From Echinicola strongylocentroti (GTDB lineage Bacteria; Bacteroidota; Bacteroidia; Cytophagales; Cyclobacteriaceae): a stretch of DNA of 64,000 nt. Every line of letters begins with the position of its first letter. The stretch's first letter is position 1. Under the pieces are notes generated by a model. The model searched no databases. It saw nothing but the letters and a program-made list of their open reading frames with translations, and was not told where the DNA came from. The stretch lies in assembly GCF_003260975.1 (NCBI RefSeq), contig NZ_CP030041.1, positions 248,001-312,000 of the forward strand, read 5' to 3'. Positions 35,501-43,250 of this stretch are shown here, one piece after another. Made by a program: the position numbers and the translations under genes.

Positions 35501-35628
35501 ATGTAATTTACCCTGGCACGCTAAATCAAACGTATCATTTCAGCACAGCACTATTTTCCAAAGGAATTTTCATCATCAAAATCCAGAGCGAAACACTTTC
35601 GATCACCAAAAGACTGATCATTCGGTAG
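32578..35628 (+). CDS. Secreted M43-family (cytophagalysin-type) zinc metalloprotease with T9SS sorting domain
   Basis: The protein has 1016 residues. A signal peptide (ends CSTLFAQ) is followed by a propeptide and the M43 domain (about 90-350). The catalytic zinc site is HEVGHFLGLRH (about residue 260), and the Met-turn region is near LDMTQNYMDYTPDACMNIFT. Cys pairs fit the family. Next come CARDB-like (370-465) and choice-of-anchor J-like beta domains around 480-650 and 760-920. The last 75 residues (YPNPATDIFSLVFN...ITKRLIIR) are a type A T9SS sorting domain, so the enzyme is released or surface-bound through the type IX system. The start is 22 bases after the NifU-like gene, which may allow read-through, but the functions are unrelated. 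Confidence 0.92.
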   Translation: MKRILLILRIELVLSFLLFLGCSTLFAQQPLTPAASTSIQAPIEQCTAPLVEQKQIEALGIFGSKEYFEAWMEDKIQDRTGANRRTAMDEVRVIPVVVHVIHNGEPLGQGANIPQSQIEAQIRILNEDYNRTNADASNTLAAFQPVAANANIQFVLAKQDPRGLPTNGVNRVQGPQTSYTQGDAITLSQSSYWDAEDYLNIWVAPLETINLGWSSFPVSDLQGLNFPPTSKETDGVTIDYEYFGEGGSAITASRGRTATHEVGHFLGLRHIWGDGGCDVDDFVNDTPDQNGSNSSCQTDRTTCGTLDMTQNYMDYTPDACMNIFTQGQLERMNVVLANSPRRISLVNGRATQAPQVVAHDLALETIIAPKDYVCSTTITPQVSIYNAGTDRLTSAELTISLNGQVLEQKSFNFDLNQGDGETLAFDPIQVANSGNNFEVNIIGVNGGTDENTANNTLTTSPVIQPNLALPYSYGSEDFNEVWTVKNDDEALTWETLNLILDGQSVDAVGLNFYNYETSGATDYLISPQINLTEFPNAQLVFDMAYARYPDEGLDDQLIIGISTDCGNTFDLINPPYQKSQESLETATASTAEFIPNSASDFRTEVVDLSQFSGDGNVRIAFITINGFGNNLFIKDIRINAAQETNYGFSLDQLVSPSPVPDGNQESDVIRLTNTGNLHINTLLVDRVLNGFGQSTLTLEDMDIAPDEQVDVQLPSLLNDGQNEMEYRLHSPNYDQNTNNEQQIRRFFYQDAGSVEVPWRQYFDDLLQLEPWTTVNPENGEDAWEVVVKEGSQNDNLAVLQGQSSGNTYWLGSPLMDLSNTSRASIFFDRAASGITDNTRLKVMLSLDGGQTFENQVAVFEGETLNTIIGDSPVNPNTASEFVKEFVDLSAFAGEGSENSRIAFVAENGTGTSNPIYLDNIELFLSDDPDPVYPTDGDAILYPNPATDIFSLVFNLSRREDVRIQVVSTSGQVAHDVIYPGTLNQTYHFSTALFSKGIFIIKIQSETLSITKRLIIR

Positions 35629-36317
35629 ATGGTTAGTAGTGAGATTTGGGTATTGAGTCTTGAGTATTGAGATTTGAGACAATTTCACCTCATGTAGGTG
35701 TGGGTGTCCTTCGGCTACGCTCAGGAACCCACGGTTTCGTTTAGGAACATACGGTTACGCTCAGGGTCCCATGGTTACACTTAGGAATCCACGGTTATTC
35801 CTGATTCCTGTTCTGGGAGTGTGGTCAGTAAATTGTTAAGCTTCAAGAAGACTATAATAACTTTTCAGCCACTCCAATGCCAAGAGCTGTGGGTTTTCTT
35901 GCGCATTGGACTGAGAACCATCTGCAGCAAGTACAGAGGAGTCCTTGCGAGAAAAAGTAAGAATGCGAGTACTTTCGAAAATGTTTCAATAGGCCATTGT
36001 CATTAAACTCAAATTCTAAGACTTTGAGGAAGTAACGTAAAGTAGCTAACTTATTTGACTGATTAGGAGGGGGGGCGCAATAACATCTCTGCCTAGCTCT
36101 CATTAGGATCCACTCCCCACAACAAATGCATCCGTCGAATAAGGAAGCCTTACTCCCTCCCTTTAACCTTAAATTTATTGAAAATCAGCTAATTATATTT
36201 AGTTTTCTGTTCTATCTGACAGCTGTGTTTCTTTTGGCCACGAAGTCTCGAAGCCACTAAGTGGGTGGATTGGGAAGCGTCATGCGCTTGGCGCCTTTGT
36301 TTCTAAAAAAACTTAGG
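35629..36317. other. Gene-free spacer between the protease and the insertion sequence
   Basis: No gene is recognised. It holds a 20-bp tandem repeat (35716-35795) and, at 36236-36262, the left arm (GGCCACGAAG...GCCACTAAG) of a palindromic repeat whose right arm is interrupted by the insertion sequence. Open frames on the minus strand (35852-36103) show no recognisable domain and I treat them as chance. Confidence 0.6.
35716..35795. repeat. Four degenerate 20-bp tandem repeats
   Basis: The four units are TACGCTCAGGAACCCACGGT, then TTCGTTTAGGAACATACGGT, TACGCTCAGGGTCCCATGGT and TACACTTAGGAATCCACGGT. All share the pattern with AGG at positions 8-10 and GGT at the end. The period is not a multiple of 3, so it is not part of a coding repeat. 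Confidence 0.8.
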
Positions 36318-36327
36318 GCCCTGAGGC

Positions 36328-37545
36328 CAGGGAAATCGCTTTTAAAAATCCGAGGAAATTAAAAGGATATGGTTAAATTTGGATGTGGGTAAAAAAAATG
36401 CCCAAATCCAACGATACCCCAAAAATAAAATGCGGTTTTTCTGCATATTTTTCTGAATTGAAAGATCCCCGACGCATCATGAAAGGTAATCACCTTTACC
36501 CTCTTGAAGAACTACTCTTTCTCTCCATTGCAGCGGTAGTCAGCGGAGCGGATAGCTGGACCTCTATCAGTTATTTTGGGCGTACCAAGCTGGATTGGCT
36601 CAGGAAATGGTACCCTTTTGAAAACGGCACACCTTCCCATGATGTCCTAGGAAAAGTGTTTGCTGCTCTTGATCCTGATGCGTTCAACAGGTGTTTTGTC
36701 TGCTGGGTTGACTCGATAGCGCAGCTCACCTCAGGAGAAGTAGTATCCATTGACGGCAAGGCACTCTGCGGTTCCGGCGACAAGACCAACGGAAAGTCCG
36801 CATTACATGTGGTGTCAGCCTTTGCTACGGCCAACGGTCTATGCCTCGGACAGGTTGCCGTGGATGCCAAGAGCAATGAGATCACCGCGATACCCGAACT
36901 GTTGGAGCTTCTTGCCATCAAGGGTTGCATCGTCACCATTGATGCCATGGGCTGCCAAAAAAGCATTGCCCGGGCTGTGAGGGACAAAGGAGCTGACTAC
37001 CTACTGATGGTCAAGGGGAACCAGAAAGAACTTAAGGACCAAGTCGAAAAACTGTTTTCCGTAGCCCCGGTGAAAGCAGCATTCAGCAGCAATGATTTGG
37101 GACATGGCAGGATAGAGCACAGAAAATGCGAGGTGATCGACCAGTTGAGGTTTCTCGATGGCAAAGAGCATTGGCTGGATTTGAAAACGGTTATAAGAAT
37201 CACTTCGCAAAGAACCATCAAACAAACAGGGAAGGGAAATACCGAAACAAGATATTACATATCATCGCTTGGACCGGATGCCAAACTCATCAACAGTGCA
37301 ATAAGGAGCCACTGGGCAGTGGAAAACAACCTCCATTGGAGCCTGGATGTGGTTTTCAAAGAAGATACCTCCCTTAAAAAGAAAGATCATTCGGCCCTGA
37401 ATTACAATGTCATTGCCAAAATGGCCCTAACATTGATCGATCAGGAGAAATCCACCAAGAAGAGTAAACCATCCAAAAGATTAATCGCAGCATTGGATGA
37501 TGATTATAGAGCTAAAATCCTCAAAATCTAAAAGCGATTTCCCTG
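36328..37545 (+). mobile_element. Complete ISAs1-family insertion sequence (1218 bp)
   Basis: The element is bounded by perfect 17-bp inverted repeats: CAGGGAAATCGCTTTTA (36328-36344) and TAAAAGCGATTTCCCTG (37529-37545). It is flanked by a 10-bp direct repeat, GCCCTGAGGC, at 36318-36327 and 37546-37555, which is the target duplication expected for ISAs1 elements. A single transposase gene fills it, and its stop codon lies inside the right inverted repeat. Intact ends, an intact gene and an identical target duplication point to recent movement. Confidence 0.92.
36383..37531 (+). CDS. ISAs1-family transposase
   Basis: The DDE transposase has 382 residues from the ATG at 36383, and an ATG at 36398 would give 377. 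Family hallmarks are the N-terminal FSELKDPRRIMKGNHLYPLEELLFLSIAAVVSGADSW, then NGTPSHDVLGKVFAALDP. The catalytic acids are D124 in VVSIDGKALCGS, D187 in TIDAMGCQ, and the Glu of SHWAVENNLHW (about residue 316). It is full length with no frameshift, so the element may be active. It lies between the insertion sequence's inverted repeats and belongs to no host operon. It stands immediately upstream of the ECF sigma gene but faces the same way, so read-through into that locus is possible. Confidence 0.95.
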   Translation: MWVKKMPKSNDTPKIKCGFSAYFSELKDPRRIMKGNHLYPLEELLFLSIAAVVSGADSWTSISYFGRTKLDWLRKWYPFENGTPSHDVLGKVFAALDPDAFNRCFVCWVDSIAQLTSGEVVSIDGKALCGSGDKTNGKSALHVVSAFATANGLCLGQVAVDAKSNEITAIPELLELLAIKGCIVTIDAMGCQKSIARAVRDKGADYLLMVKGNQKELKDQVEKLFSVAPVKAAFSSNDLGHGRIEHRKCEVIDQLRFLDGKEHWLDLKTVIRITSQRTIKQTGKGNTETRYYISSLGPDAKLINSAIRSHWAVENNLHWSLDVVFKEDTSLKKKDHSALNYNVIAKMALTLIDQEKSTKKSKPSKRLIAALDDDYRAKILKI

Positions 37546-37758
37546 GCCCTGAGGCCTTTGTGGCTTACCATTTATAGCAGACTACAACGGTGAAGGTACC
37601 GCTAACTGATCCGGTGAATCGTCCCTAATATGCCCTAGGTATGTGGACAATCCCAAGTTACCCTCCAGCTTTTCCGTTTGATCCGTTACAATTAACAAAC
37701 AGATAATGGCCGTAAAACAATATCTTTTGGTTATCGGGCTAAATTTGGGTCATTACAA

Positions 37759-38325
37759 ATGGAACATCCCGAAAAAAACATCGATGAAAAATTGGTTTCA
37801 CTGCTCAAACAGGGAAATCATCTGGCCTTTCAACAAATCTATGAACGTTATTGGGAACAATTGTACCAATCGGTGCACAATGTCCTCCACGACCAAGCAC
37901 TGACAGAGGATGTTCTTCATGAGCTATTTACTGATCTCTGGTGGAGAAGGGAGCAATTGGAAATCAGGAACCTAAAACAATATTTGGCTAGGGCCGTACG
38001 GAACGGTGCACTGCTCAAGCTCCGCAACAATCGTTGGGTTGCTATCCCTCCGCAATTCTTAACTGACCTGTCCACCGTACCAGATGTGGAGCTGGACCTG
38101 GACCACAGGGATCTCACAAAAACCATAGAAGCAGCCATCGATGACCTTCCCGAACGGTGCAAGGTTATTTTTCAGATGAGCCGTTTTGAACATTATTCCA
38201 TTCCTGAAATTGCCCAGCACTTCAATATTTCCCACCGTACGGTGGAAAACCAGCTCCATCGCGCGCTGAAGCACCTTAAGGCCATATTGGGAGCAATTAT
38301 ATTTCAGTTTTTCCACCTATTTTGA
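37759..38325 (+). CDS. ECF-type RNA polymerase sigma factor (FecI-like)
   Basis: The sigma factor has 188 residues. Region 2 covers about 20-85, with LAFQQIYERYWEQLYQSVHNVL and LTEDVLHELFTDLWWRR for core binding and -10 recognition. Region 4 covers about 120-175, with DLPERCKVIFQMSRFEHYSIPEIAQHFNISHRTVENQLHRALKHLK, including the helix-turn-helix. It is followed by a FecR anti-sigma gene and an STN-domain SusC receptor, the standard trans-envelope signalling arrangement. It probably drives the locus from 39.7 to 47.8 kb. Upstream lies the insertion sequence, 213 bases from the end, so the promoter of this gene may be affected by the insertion. Confidence 0.93.
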   Translation: MEHPEKNIDEKLVSLLKQGNHLAFQQIYERYWEQLYQSVHNVLHDQALTEDVLHELFTDLWWRREQLEIRNLKQYLARAVRNGALLKLRNNRWVAIPPQFLTDLSTVPDVELDLDHRDLTKTIEAAIDDLPERCKVIFQMSRFEHYSIPEIAQHFNISHRTVENQLHRALKHLKAILGAIIFQFFHLF

Positions 38326-38445
38326 CCTTTTCGGTTATATCAAATCATTTCCCCTAGATTATCAGTTTGTTAAATCCATCTTTTAACGGCAATTCACGTG
38401 TGCGTACCCTAGCGGTAATGCACCTTATCTGTATAACGGATAAAA

Positions 38446-39570
38446 ATGTCAGAGAAAGAACTATACCGGTTATTGGATAAAATGGAGCAGGGAACTTCCT
38501 CGGAAGAGGAAAGGCAACTCCTTTATCGGTTGTACCAAAAATTTCAGCACACCAATACCATGGAACCCTGGGCCGATTCCAAGGTGGAAGCATCAAAGAA
38601 AAGACTTTGGAACAGGATCAATGGATCAATAGGAAAACCCCAAAAACCCGGGACACAAAAAGTGGTTTGGAAAAGGGTTGTTGTTGCAGCGGCGATGATG
38701 GTAGGGATATCACTTCTGGGACTTTTCGTGCTCCGTACCATGGCACCAGGCCCCGTTACGAAAGGCCAAATTACCCTTGAATTACCGGATGGAACGGTCA
38801 AAGTCCTGGATTCAGAAAAATCCCAACCAATCCATGACCATAATGGGAATAAAATCGGAAATCAGCTTGGCAACCAAGTGGTCTTCTCCCCTTCCGTGGC
38901 TATTGACAAGAAAGCCCTTCACACCGTTCATGTCCCCTACGGTAAAAAGGTTGCCATTTCGCTTCCTGATGGTACCAAGATCAACCTGAACGCAGGTTCT
39001 TCATTGACCTTTCCGGCCAGCTTCACGAAGGGAAATAAAAGACAGGTTTCACTTACCGGCGAGGCCTATTTGAAAGTGGCAAAGGACACTCTCCACCCAT
39101 TTATACTCAAGGCAAACGAATTATCGGTAGAAGTTTTGGGCACTGAATTCAATGTCCATGCCTACAGTGAAGACCAGTTTTCAGAAGTTGTCCTTGTTGA
39201 AGGTTCTGTCCAGCTTGCCAGTGCGGGTAAAGAAAGCAGACCTTCCTCTACCCTCCTCCTATTGCCGGGCAATAAGGCGCGGTTCCAACATAGTTCACAA
39301 AGGCTATCACAGGAACCGGTGTCCACTGAAATATATACTGCTTGGCTGGAAGACGAATTGGTATTCAGAGATATGAGCTTTGACAATATCCTTAAAAAAC
39401 TGGAACGACAATATGATGTTGATATCATAAACCAAAACCGTCAGCTATCAACGGTAAAATTCCAGGCCAGCTTTGGGAAAAAGCCCCTCATCGAAACTGT
39501 CTTTGAGGAGCTTAGCTTGGTATATCATATCAACTATAAAATCAAAGGAAACACCATAACTATCCATTAA
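38446..39570 (+). CDS. FecR-family anti-sigma factor
   Basis: The protein has 374 residues. The N-terminal cytoplasmic part (1-70) binds the sigma factor. One transmembrane helix follows (VVVAAAMMVGISLLGLFVLRT, about 73-95). The periplasmic FecR domain (about 170-260) shows VAISLPDGTKINLNAGSSLTFPASF and VSLTGEAYLKVAKDTLHPFILKANELSVEVLGTEFNVHAY. The C-terminal DUF4974 domain (about 300-374) with LEDELVFRDMSFDNILKKLERQYDVDI and HINYKIKGNTITI probably contacts the STN domain of the receptor. It lies 120 bases after the sigma gene and upstream of susC, with a hairpin in the spacer. Confidence 0.93.
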   Translation: MSEKELYRLLDKMEQGTSSEEERQLLYRLYQKFQHTNTMEPWADSKVEASKKRLWNRINGSIGKPQKPGTQKVVWKRVVVAAAMMVGISLLGLFVLRTMAPGPVTKGQITLELPDGTVKVLDSEKSQPIHDHNGNKIGNQLGNQVVFSPSVAIDKKALHTVHVPYGKKVAISLPDGTKINLNAGSSLTFPASFTKGNKRQVSLTGEAYLKVAKDTLHPFILKANELSVEVLGTEFNVHAYSEDQFSEVVLVEGSVQLASAGKESRPSSTLLLLPGNKARFQHSSQRLSQEPVSTEIYTAWLEDELVFRDMSFDNILKKLERQYDVDIINQNRQLSTVKFQASFGKKPLIETVFEELSLVYHINYKIKGNTITIH

Positions 39571-39651
39571 ACCTTAAACTGAAGAGCCCATGAAGTAAAA
39601 AAACAAACCATTCAAACGACCCCTTCCAGCAGTGCCTTAGGCAAAAAAACA

Positions 39652-39679
39652 AACGGAAAATGCAGCCACATTTTCCGTT
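39652..39679 (+). promoter_or_regulatory. Perfect hairpin in the fecR-susC spacer
   Basis: AACGGAAAATG (39652-39662) and CATTTTCCGTT (39669-39679) form an 11-bp stem with a 6-base loop (CAGCCA), 53 bases before the susC ATG. No T-run follows, so it is not a standard terminator. It could be a leader structure, a processing site or a protein-binding palindrome. Confidence 0.55.
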
Positions 39680-39732
39680 GTTCAAGAGTGGTCAACCATT
39701 ACAGATCAATCACTATTTTCTAAAACAAAAGT

Positions 39733-42700
39733 ATGAAAATTCTTCTGAACATTTCAAGAAGCAGGTACCTATTGTTGAACATTTGCCTCAACGTTATATT
39801 GGGCAGTATGTTCTTTATGGCCTTGCTTCCCCCTGCCCAGGCCAAAGAAAGCTTGGATATGAAACAAACATTGACCTTGAATTTCAAGGAAATCTCGCTC
39901 GGTCGGTTCATTGATGAAGTAGAAAGGTCCTCGGACTACCGCTTCATTTTCAAGTTGGAGGATGTTGACCTCGACCACACCTTTGGTTTGGAGGTCGAGG
40001 ATCAGCCCATCGAGACCATCATGGACCTTGCCCTCAGGAACACGGGTATGGATTATAAGCTCCTTGACTACAGGGTTTACCTTACCACCAAAGATGCTGC
40101 ATCCCTATCCGGATCGAGAAAAGCCCCGATCCACAACCCGGTTTCGGTTTCCGGTATGGTAACCGATGAAAACGGTGAAGCCCTCTTCGGAGCAATAGTA
40201 GTTGAAAAAGGCACTACCAATGGCGTAACCACCAATTATGAGGGGGAGTTCACCTTGGAGGTTTCCTCGCCAGAGGTGACCTTGGCCATCAGTTATATCG
40301 GTTTTTTATCACAAGAAATTCCACTGAATGGAAGAAAAAGGCTAGCAATAACCTTGCAGGAAGAAGTTGCGGGACTGGATGAAGTGGTCGTTACCGCCTT
40401 TGGTATCAAACAGGACAAAAAGGCACTGGGCTACACCTCACAGGACATAGCCCCGGAAGAGCTCACCCAATCCAAGGAAACAAATTTTGTCAACGGACTT
40501 TCAGGAAAGGTAGCCGGAGTCAATATAACCAATAGTCCTTCCGGAATAGGAGGCTCCTCATTGATTACAATCAGGGGGACGTCTTCTTTGGACTTGAGCA
40601 AGAATTCCCCGCTGTTTGTCGTAGACGGGACCCCTGTCAGCAATGGATTTTTCTCCCCCCGTGGCGATGGTACCAGTGACGTGGACTATGGCAATGATGC
40701 CGGGGAGATCAATGCGCAAAACATCGCTTCTATCAACGTACTCAAAGGCCCTGCGGCAGCTGCCCTCTACGGCTCCCGTGCTGCCAATGGTGCCATTATC
40801 ATCACCACCAAAAAAGGAGACACGGACGGAGTGCTCAAGGTCAGCCTCAACTCAAGCGTCGGGGTGGAAACCTTGTTGACCATGCCGCAATGGCAAAATG
40901 AATATGGACAGGGCAACAACCAGGAATTTGCCTTTGTGGATGGCTCGGGCAGTGGCACCAATGACGGATTGGACGAAAGTTGGGGGCCAAAGTTGGACGA
41001 AGGACTCATGATCCCCCAATTCGACTCCCCACGGACAGACGGTACCCGTGGTGGGGACGTGGATGTCAGTACTGCTGATATAATCCCCACCCCTTGGATT
41101 TCCCACCCGGATAATGTAAAGGATTTCTTCCAGACAGGCCTGGTGCTGAACAATGGCATAGCCGTGTCCAAGGGAGGAAAGTTCGGCAGCTTCAGGTTGG
41201 CCTACCAAAACCTGGACCAAAAGGGCATTGTGCCCAATACGGACCTCAAAAGGAACAACATGAACCTTTCGGCCAGCCTGGACCTGGCAAAGGGACTGAA
41301 ATTGAACACCCATATCAACTACCTGAAACAGGATAGCGATAACAGGCCTTCGGTAAGCTATGGTACCGAGAACATCATGTACCTATGGGTCTGGTATGGA
41401 AGGCAGATCAACACGGCAAGCCTGAGAAATTACTGGCAGAATGGAATGGAAGGATCCCAGCAGTTCAACTACAATTACAACTACCATGACAATGCCTATT
41501 TCAACGTGTATGAAAATACCAATACCCAGGACAAGGACCGCCTATACGGCAATATCAACCTTTCCTATGATTTCTTGGACCACTTTACCGTTATGCTTCG
41601 AACGGGAAGGGATTTTTACCGGGACCTTCGTACCAAAAGGAGGGCGTTCAGTACCCAGCGATTTCCAAGGGGTTATTATAGGGAAGACGATATATTCTAC
41701 GAAGAGATCAACACCGACTTTTTGGTTTCCTACCAAAACAACTTCGGTGGACTTTGGAAAGTAGATCTTTCGCTTGGAGGAAACCGCCTGGACCAAAAAA
41801 GGACCTATAACAGGACAATGGCCGATGAGTTGATCAATCCGGGCGTCTATTCGTTCAACAATGCCCGAACCCAGTTAAAAGTGGTGGAAAGCGACCAGGA
41901 CAGACGTGTAAACAGCCTTTATGGCTTTGGCAGGTTTTCCTATGATGAAAAACTGTTTTTGGAGCTTTCAGCGAGAAATGATTGGTCGAGCACCTTGCCC
42001 AGCAACAACAACTCCTATTTTTACCCATCGGCCAATTTAAGCGTGCTATTGGACCGATACCTTAGGTTGCCCGAGGTTTTTTCCTTTACACAGATCAGGG
42101 CCGCCTTTGCTGCTGTCGGCAACGACACGGATCCCTATCGGAACGGTCAACCGGTGTACAATAACGGAGGCACCTATGCAGGGTACCCCATCCTGGGTGA
42201 ATCCTCCACCATTACCAATGCCAACTTAAAACCGGAAAACACTTCATCTTTTGAAATAGGTGCGGATATCAGGTTTTTTGACGATGCCCTGGGGCTGGAT
42301 GTTGCGGTATACAAGAACATCACTACCAATCAAATCCTAAATGTACCTGCGGATATTGCCAGTGGCTATAGCAACCGTGCCATCAACCTTGGCAAGGTGG
42401 AGAACAGGGGCGTCGAACTGATCCTAAATGCAAGGCCAATTTACAAGCAACATTTCAAATGGAACGTAACGGCCAACTATTCCAGCAACAGGAGCAAGGT
42501 CAGTGACCTGGATGGTATTGATTATACCATTGTAGAGAACAAGGCCTTTATACAGGCCAGAGAGGGTGGATCCATCAGTGCCATGTATGGAAGGGGATTC
42601 CAACGGGTCGATGATCCTTCCAGCCCATATCATGGCCAGATCATTTACGACTCCAGTGGCGCGCCCCTTAGAACCGACGGTTTGGAATACCAAGGTGACT

Positions 42701-43239
42701 ATGCACCGGATTTTATGCTGGGTATCCAAAACCAGTTTAGGATCAGCAATTTTGACATCGGTTTTCTATTCGACATCCGAAAGGGAGGAATGATCGTATC
42801 GCGCACCAAGGTGGTCGGCAGCCTTGCCGGACAGCTCGAGGAAACACTGGTCGGAAGGGAGGAAGGCCTTATTGGCGAAGGAGTAGTGGAAACCTCACCG
42901 GGTGTTTATGCACCGAACGAAACGCGGGTAAGCGCCAGGACCTATTACCATAACAACTACAAAAGCGATAATGTAGAGGCCTCGAAGTACGATGCATCCT
43001 ATATCAAACTTCGGGAAGTCGGTATTGGCTACACCCTTCCTTCCTCCATCAGTGAAAAATTCTCACTGGACAATGTAAGGGTTTCCCTGACAGGGAGGAA
43101 TTTGGCCCTATGGACAGAAAACCCCCACTTTGATCCGGAAACCCTTTCCGTAGAAGGTGGGACACTCAATCCGGGCTATGAATACATGTCCCTTCCCAGT
43201 ACAAGGTCCTTCACCTTTAATATCAACATCAACTTTTAA
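39733..43239 (+). CDS. SusC/RagA-type TonB-linked outer membrane transporter with STN signalling domain
   Basis: The receptor has 1168 residues with signal peptide ending LLPPAQAKE. An STN (secretin/TonB N-terminal) domain at about 45-120 (LTLNFKEISLGRFIDEVERSSDYRFIFKLEDVDL) marks it as a signal-transducing receptor working with FecR. A carboxypeptidase-regulatory-like domain (about 140-215) follows with VSVSGMVTDENGEALFGAIV. Then comes the TonB box/plug region (AGLDEVVVTAFGIKQDKKALGYTSQDI) with the SusC plug text (LSGKVAGVNITNSPSGIGGSSLITIRGTSSL), and then the 22-strand barrel, ending FTFNININF. It pairs with the SusD gene 11 bases downstream. It probably imports a phosphorylated organic compound, judged only from the two phosphatase genes that follow. 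Confidence 0.95.
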   Translation: MKILLNISRSRYLLLNICLNVILGSMFFMALLPPAQAKESLDMKQTLTLNFKEISLGRFIDEVERSSDYRFIFKLEDVDLDHTFGLEVEDQPIETIMDLALRNTGMDYKLLDYRVYLTTKDAASLSGSRKAPIHNPVSVSGMVTDENGEALFGAIVVEKGTTNGVTTNYEGEFTLEVSSPEVTLAISYIGFLSQEIPLNGRKRLAITLQEEVAGLDEVVVTAFGIKQDKKALGYTSQDIAPEELTQSKETNFVNGLSGKVAGVNITNSPSGIGGSSLITIRGTSSLDLSKNSPLFVVDGTPVSNGFFSPRGDGTSDVDYGNDAGEINAQNIASINVLKGPAAAALYGSRAANGAIIITTKKGDTDGVLKVSLNSSVGVETLLTMPQWQNEYGQGNNQEFAFVDGSGSGTNDGLDESWGPKLDEGLMIPQFDSPRTDGTRGGDVDVSTADIIPTPWISHPDNVKDFFQTGLVLNNGIAVSKGGKFGSFRLAYQNLDQKGIVPNTDLKRNNMNLSASLDLAKGLKLNTHINYLKQDSDNRPSVSYGTENIMYLWVWYGRQINTASLRNYWQNGMEGSQQFNYNYNYHDNAYFNVYENTNTQDKDRLYGNINLSYDFLDHFTVMLRTGRDFYRDLRTKRRAFSTQRFPRGYYREDDIFYEEINTDFLVSYQNNFGGLWKVDLSLGGNRLDQKRTYNRTMADELINPGVYSFNNARTQLKVVESDQDRRVNSLYGFGRFSYDEKLFLELSARNDWSSTLPSNNNSYFYPSANLSVLLDRYLRLPEVFSFTQIRAAFAAVGNDTDPYRNGQPVYNNGGTYAGYPILGESSTITNANLKPENTSSFEIGADIRFFDDALGLDVAVYKNITTNQILNVPADIASGYSNRAINLGKVENRGVELILNARPIYKQHFKWNVTANYSSNRSKVSDLDGIDYTIVENKAFIQAREGGSISAMYGRGFQRVDDPSSPYHGQIIYDSSGAPLRTDGLEYQGDYAPDFMLGIQNQFRISNFDIGFLFDIRKGGMIVSRTKVVGSLAGQLEETLVGREEGLIGEGVVETSPGVYAPNETRVSARTYYHNNYKSDNVEASKYDASYIKLREVGIGYTLPSSISEKFSLDNVRVSLTGRNLALWTENPHFDPETLSVEGGTLNPGYEYMSLPSTRSFTFNININF

Positions 43240-43250
43240 CCGCCACCAAA

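Noticed and set aside
36066..36075. Another G-run (about 7) near the insertion sequence
   Set aside because: It is not in a coding region and has no structural context, so it is probably chance.
35852..36103. Minus-strand open frame of 83 codons rich in Cys and aromatic residues
   Set aside because: There is no start signal, no recognisable domain and no conservation evidence. The surrounding sequence is repeat-like spacer.
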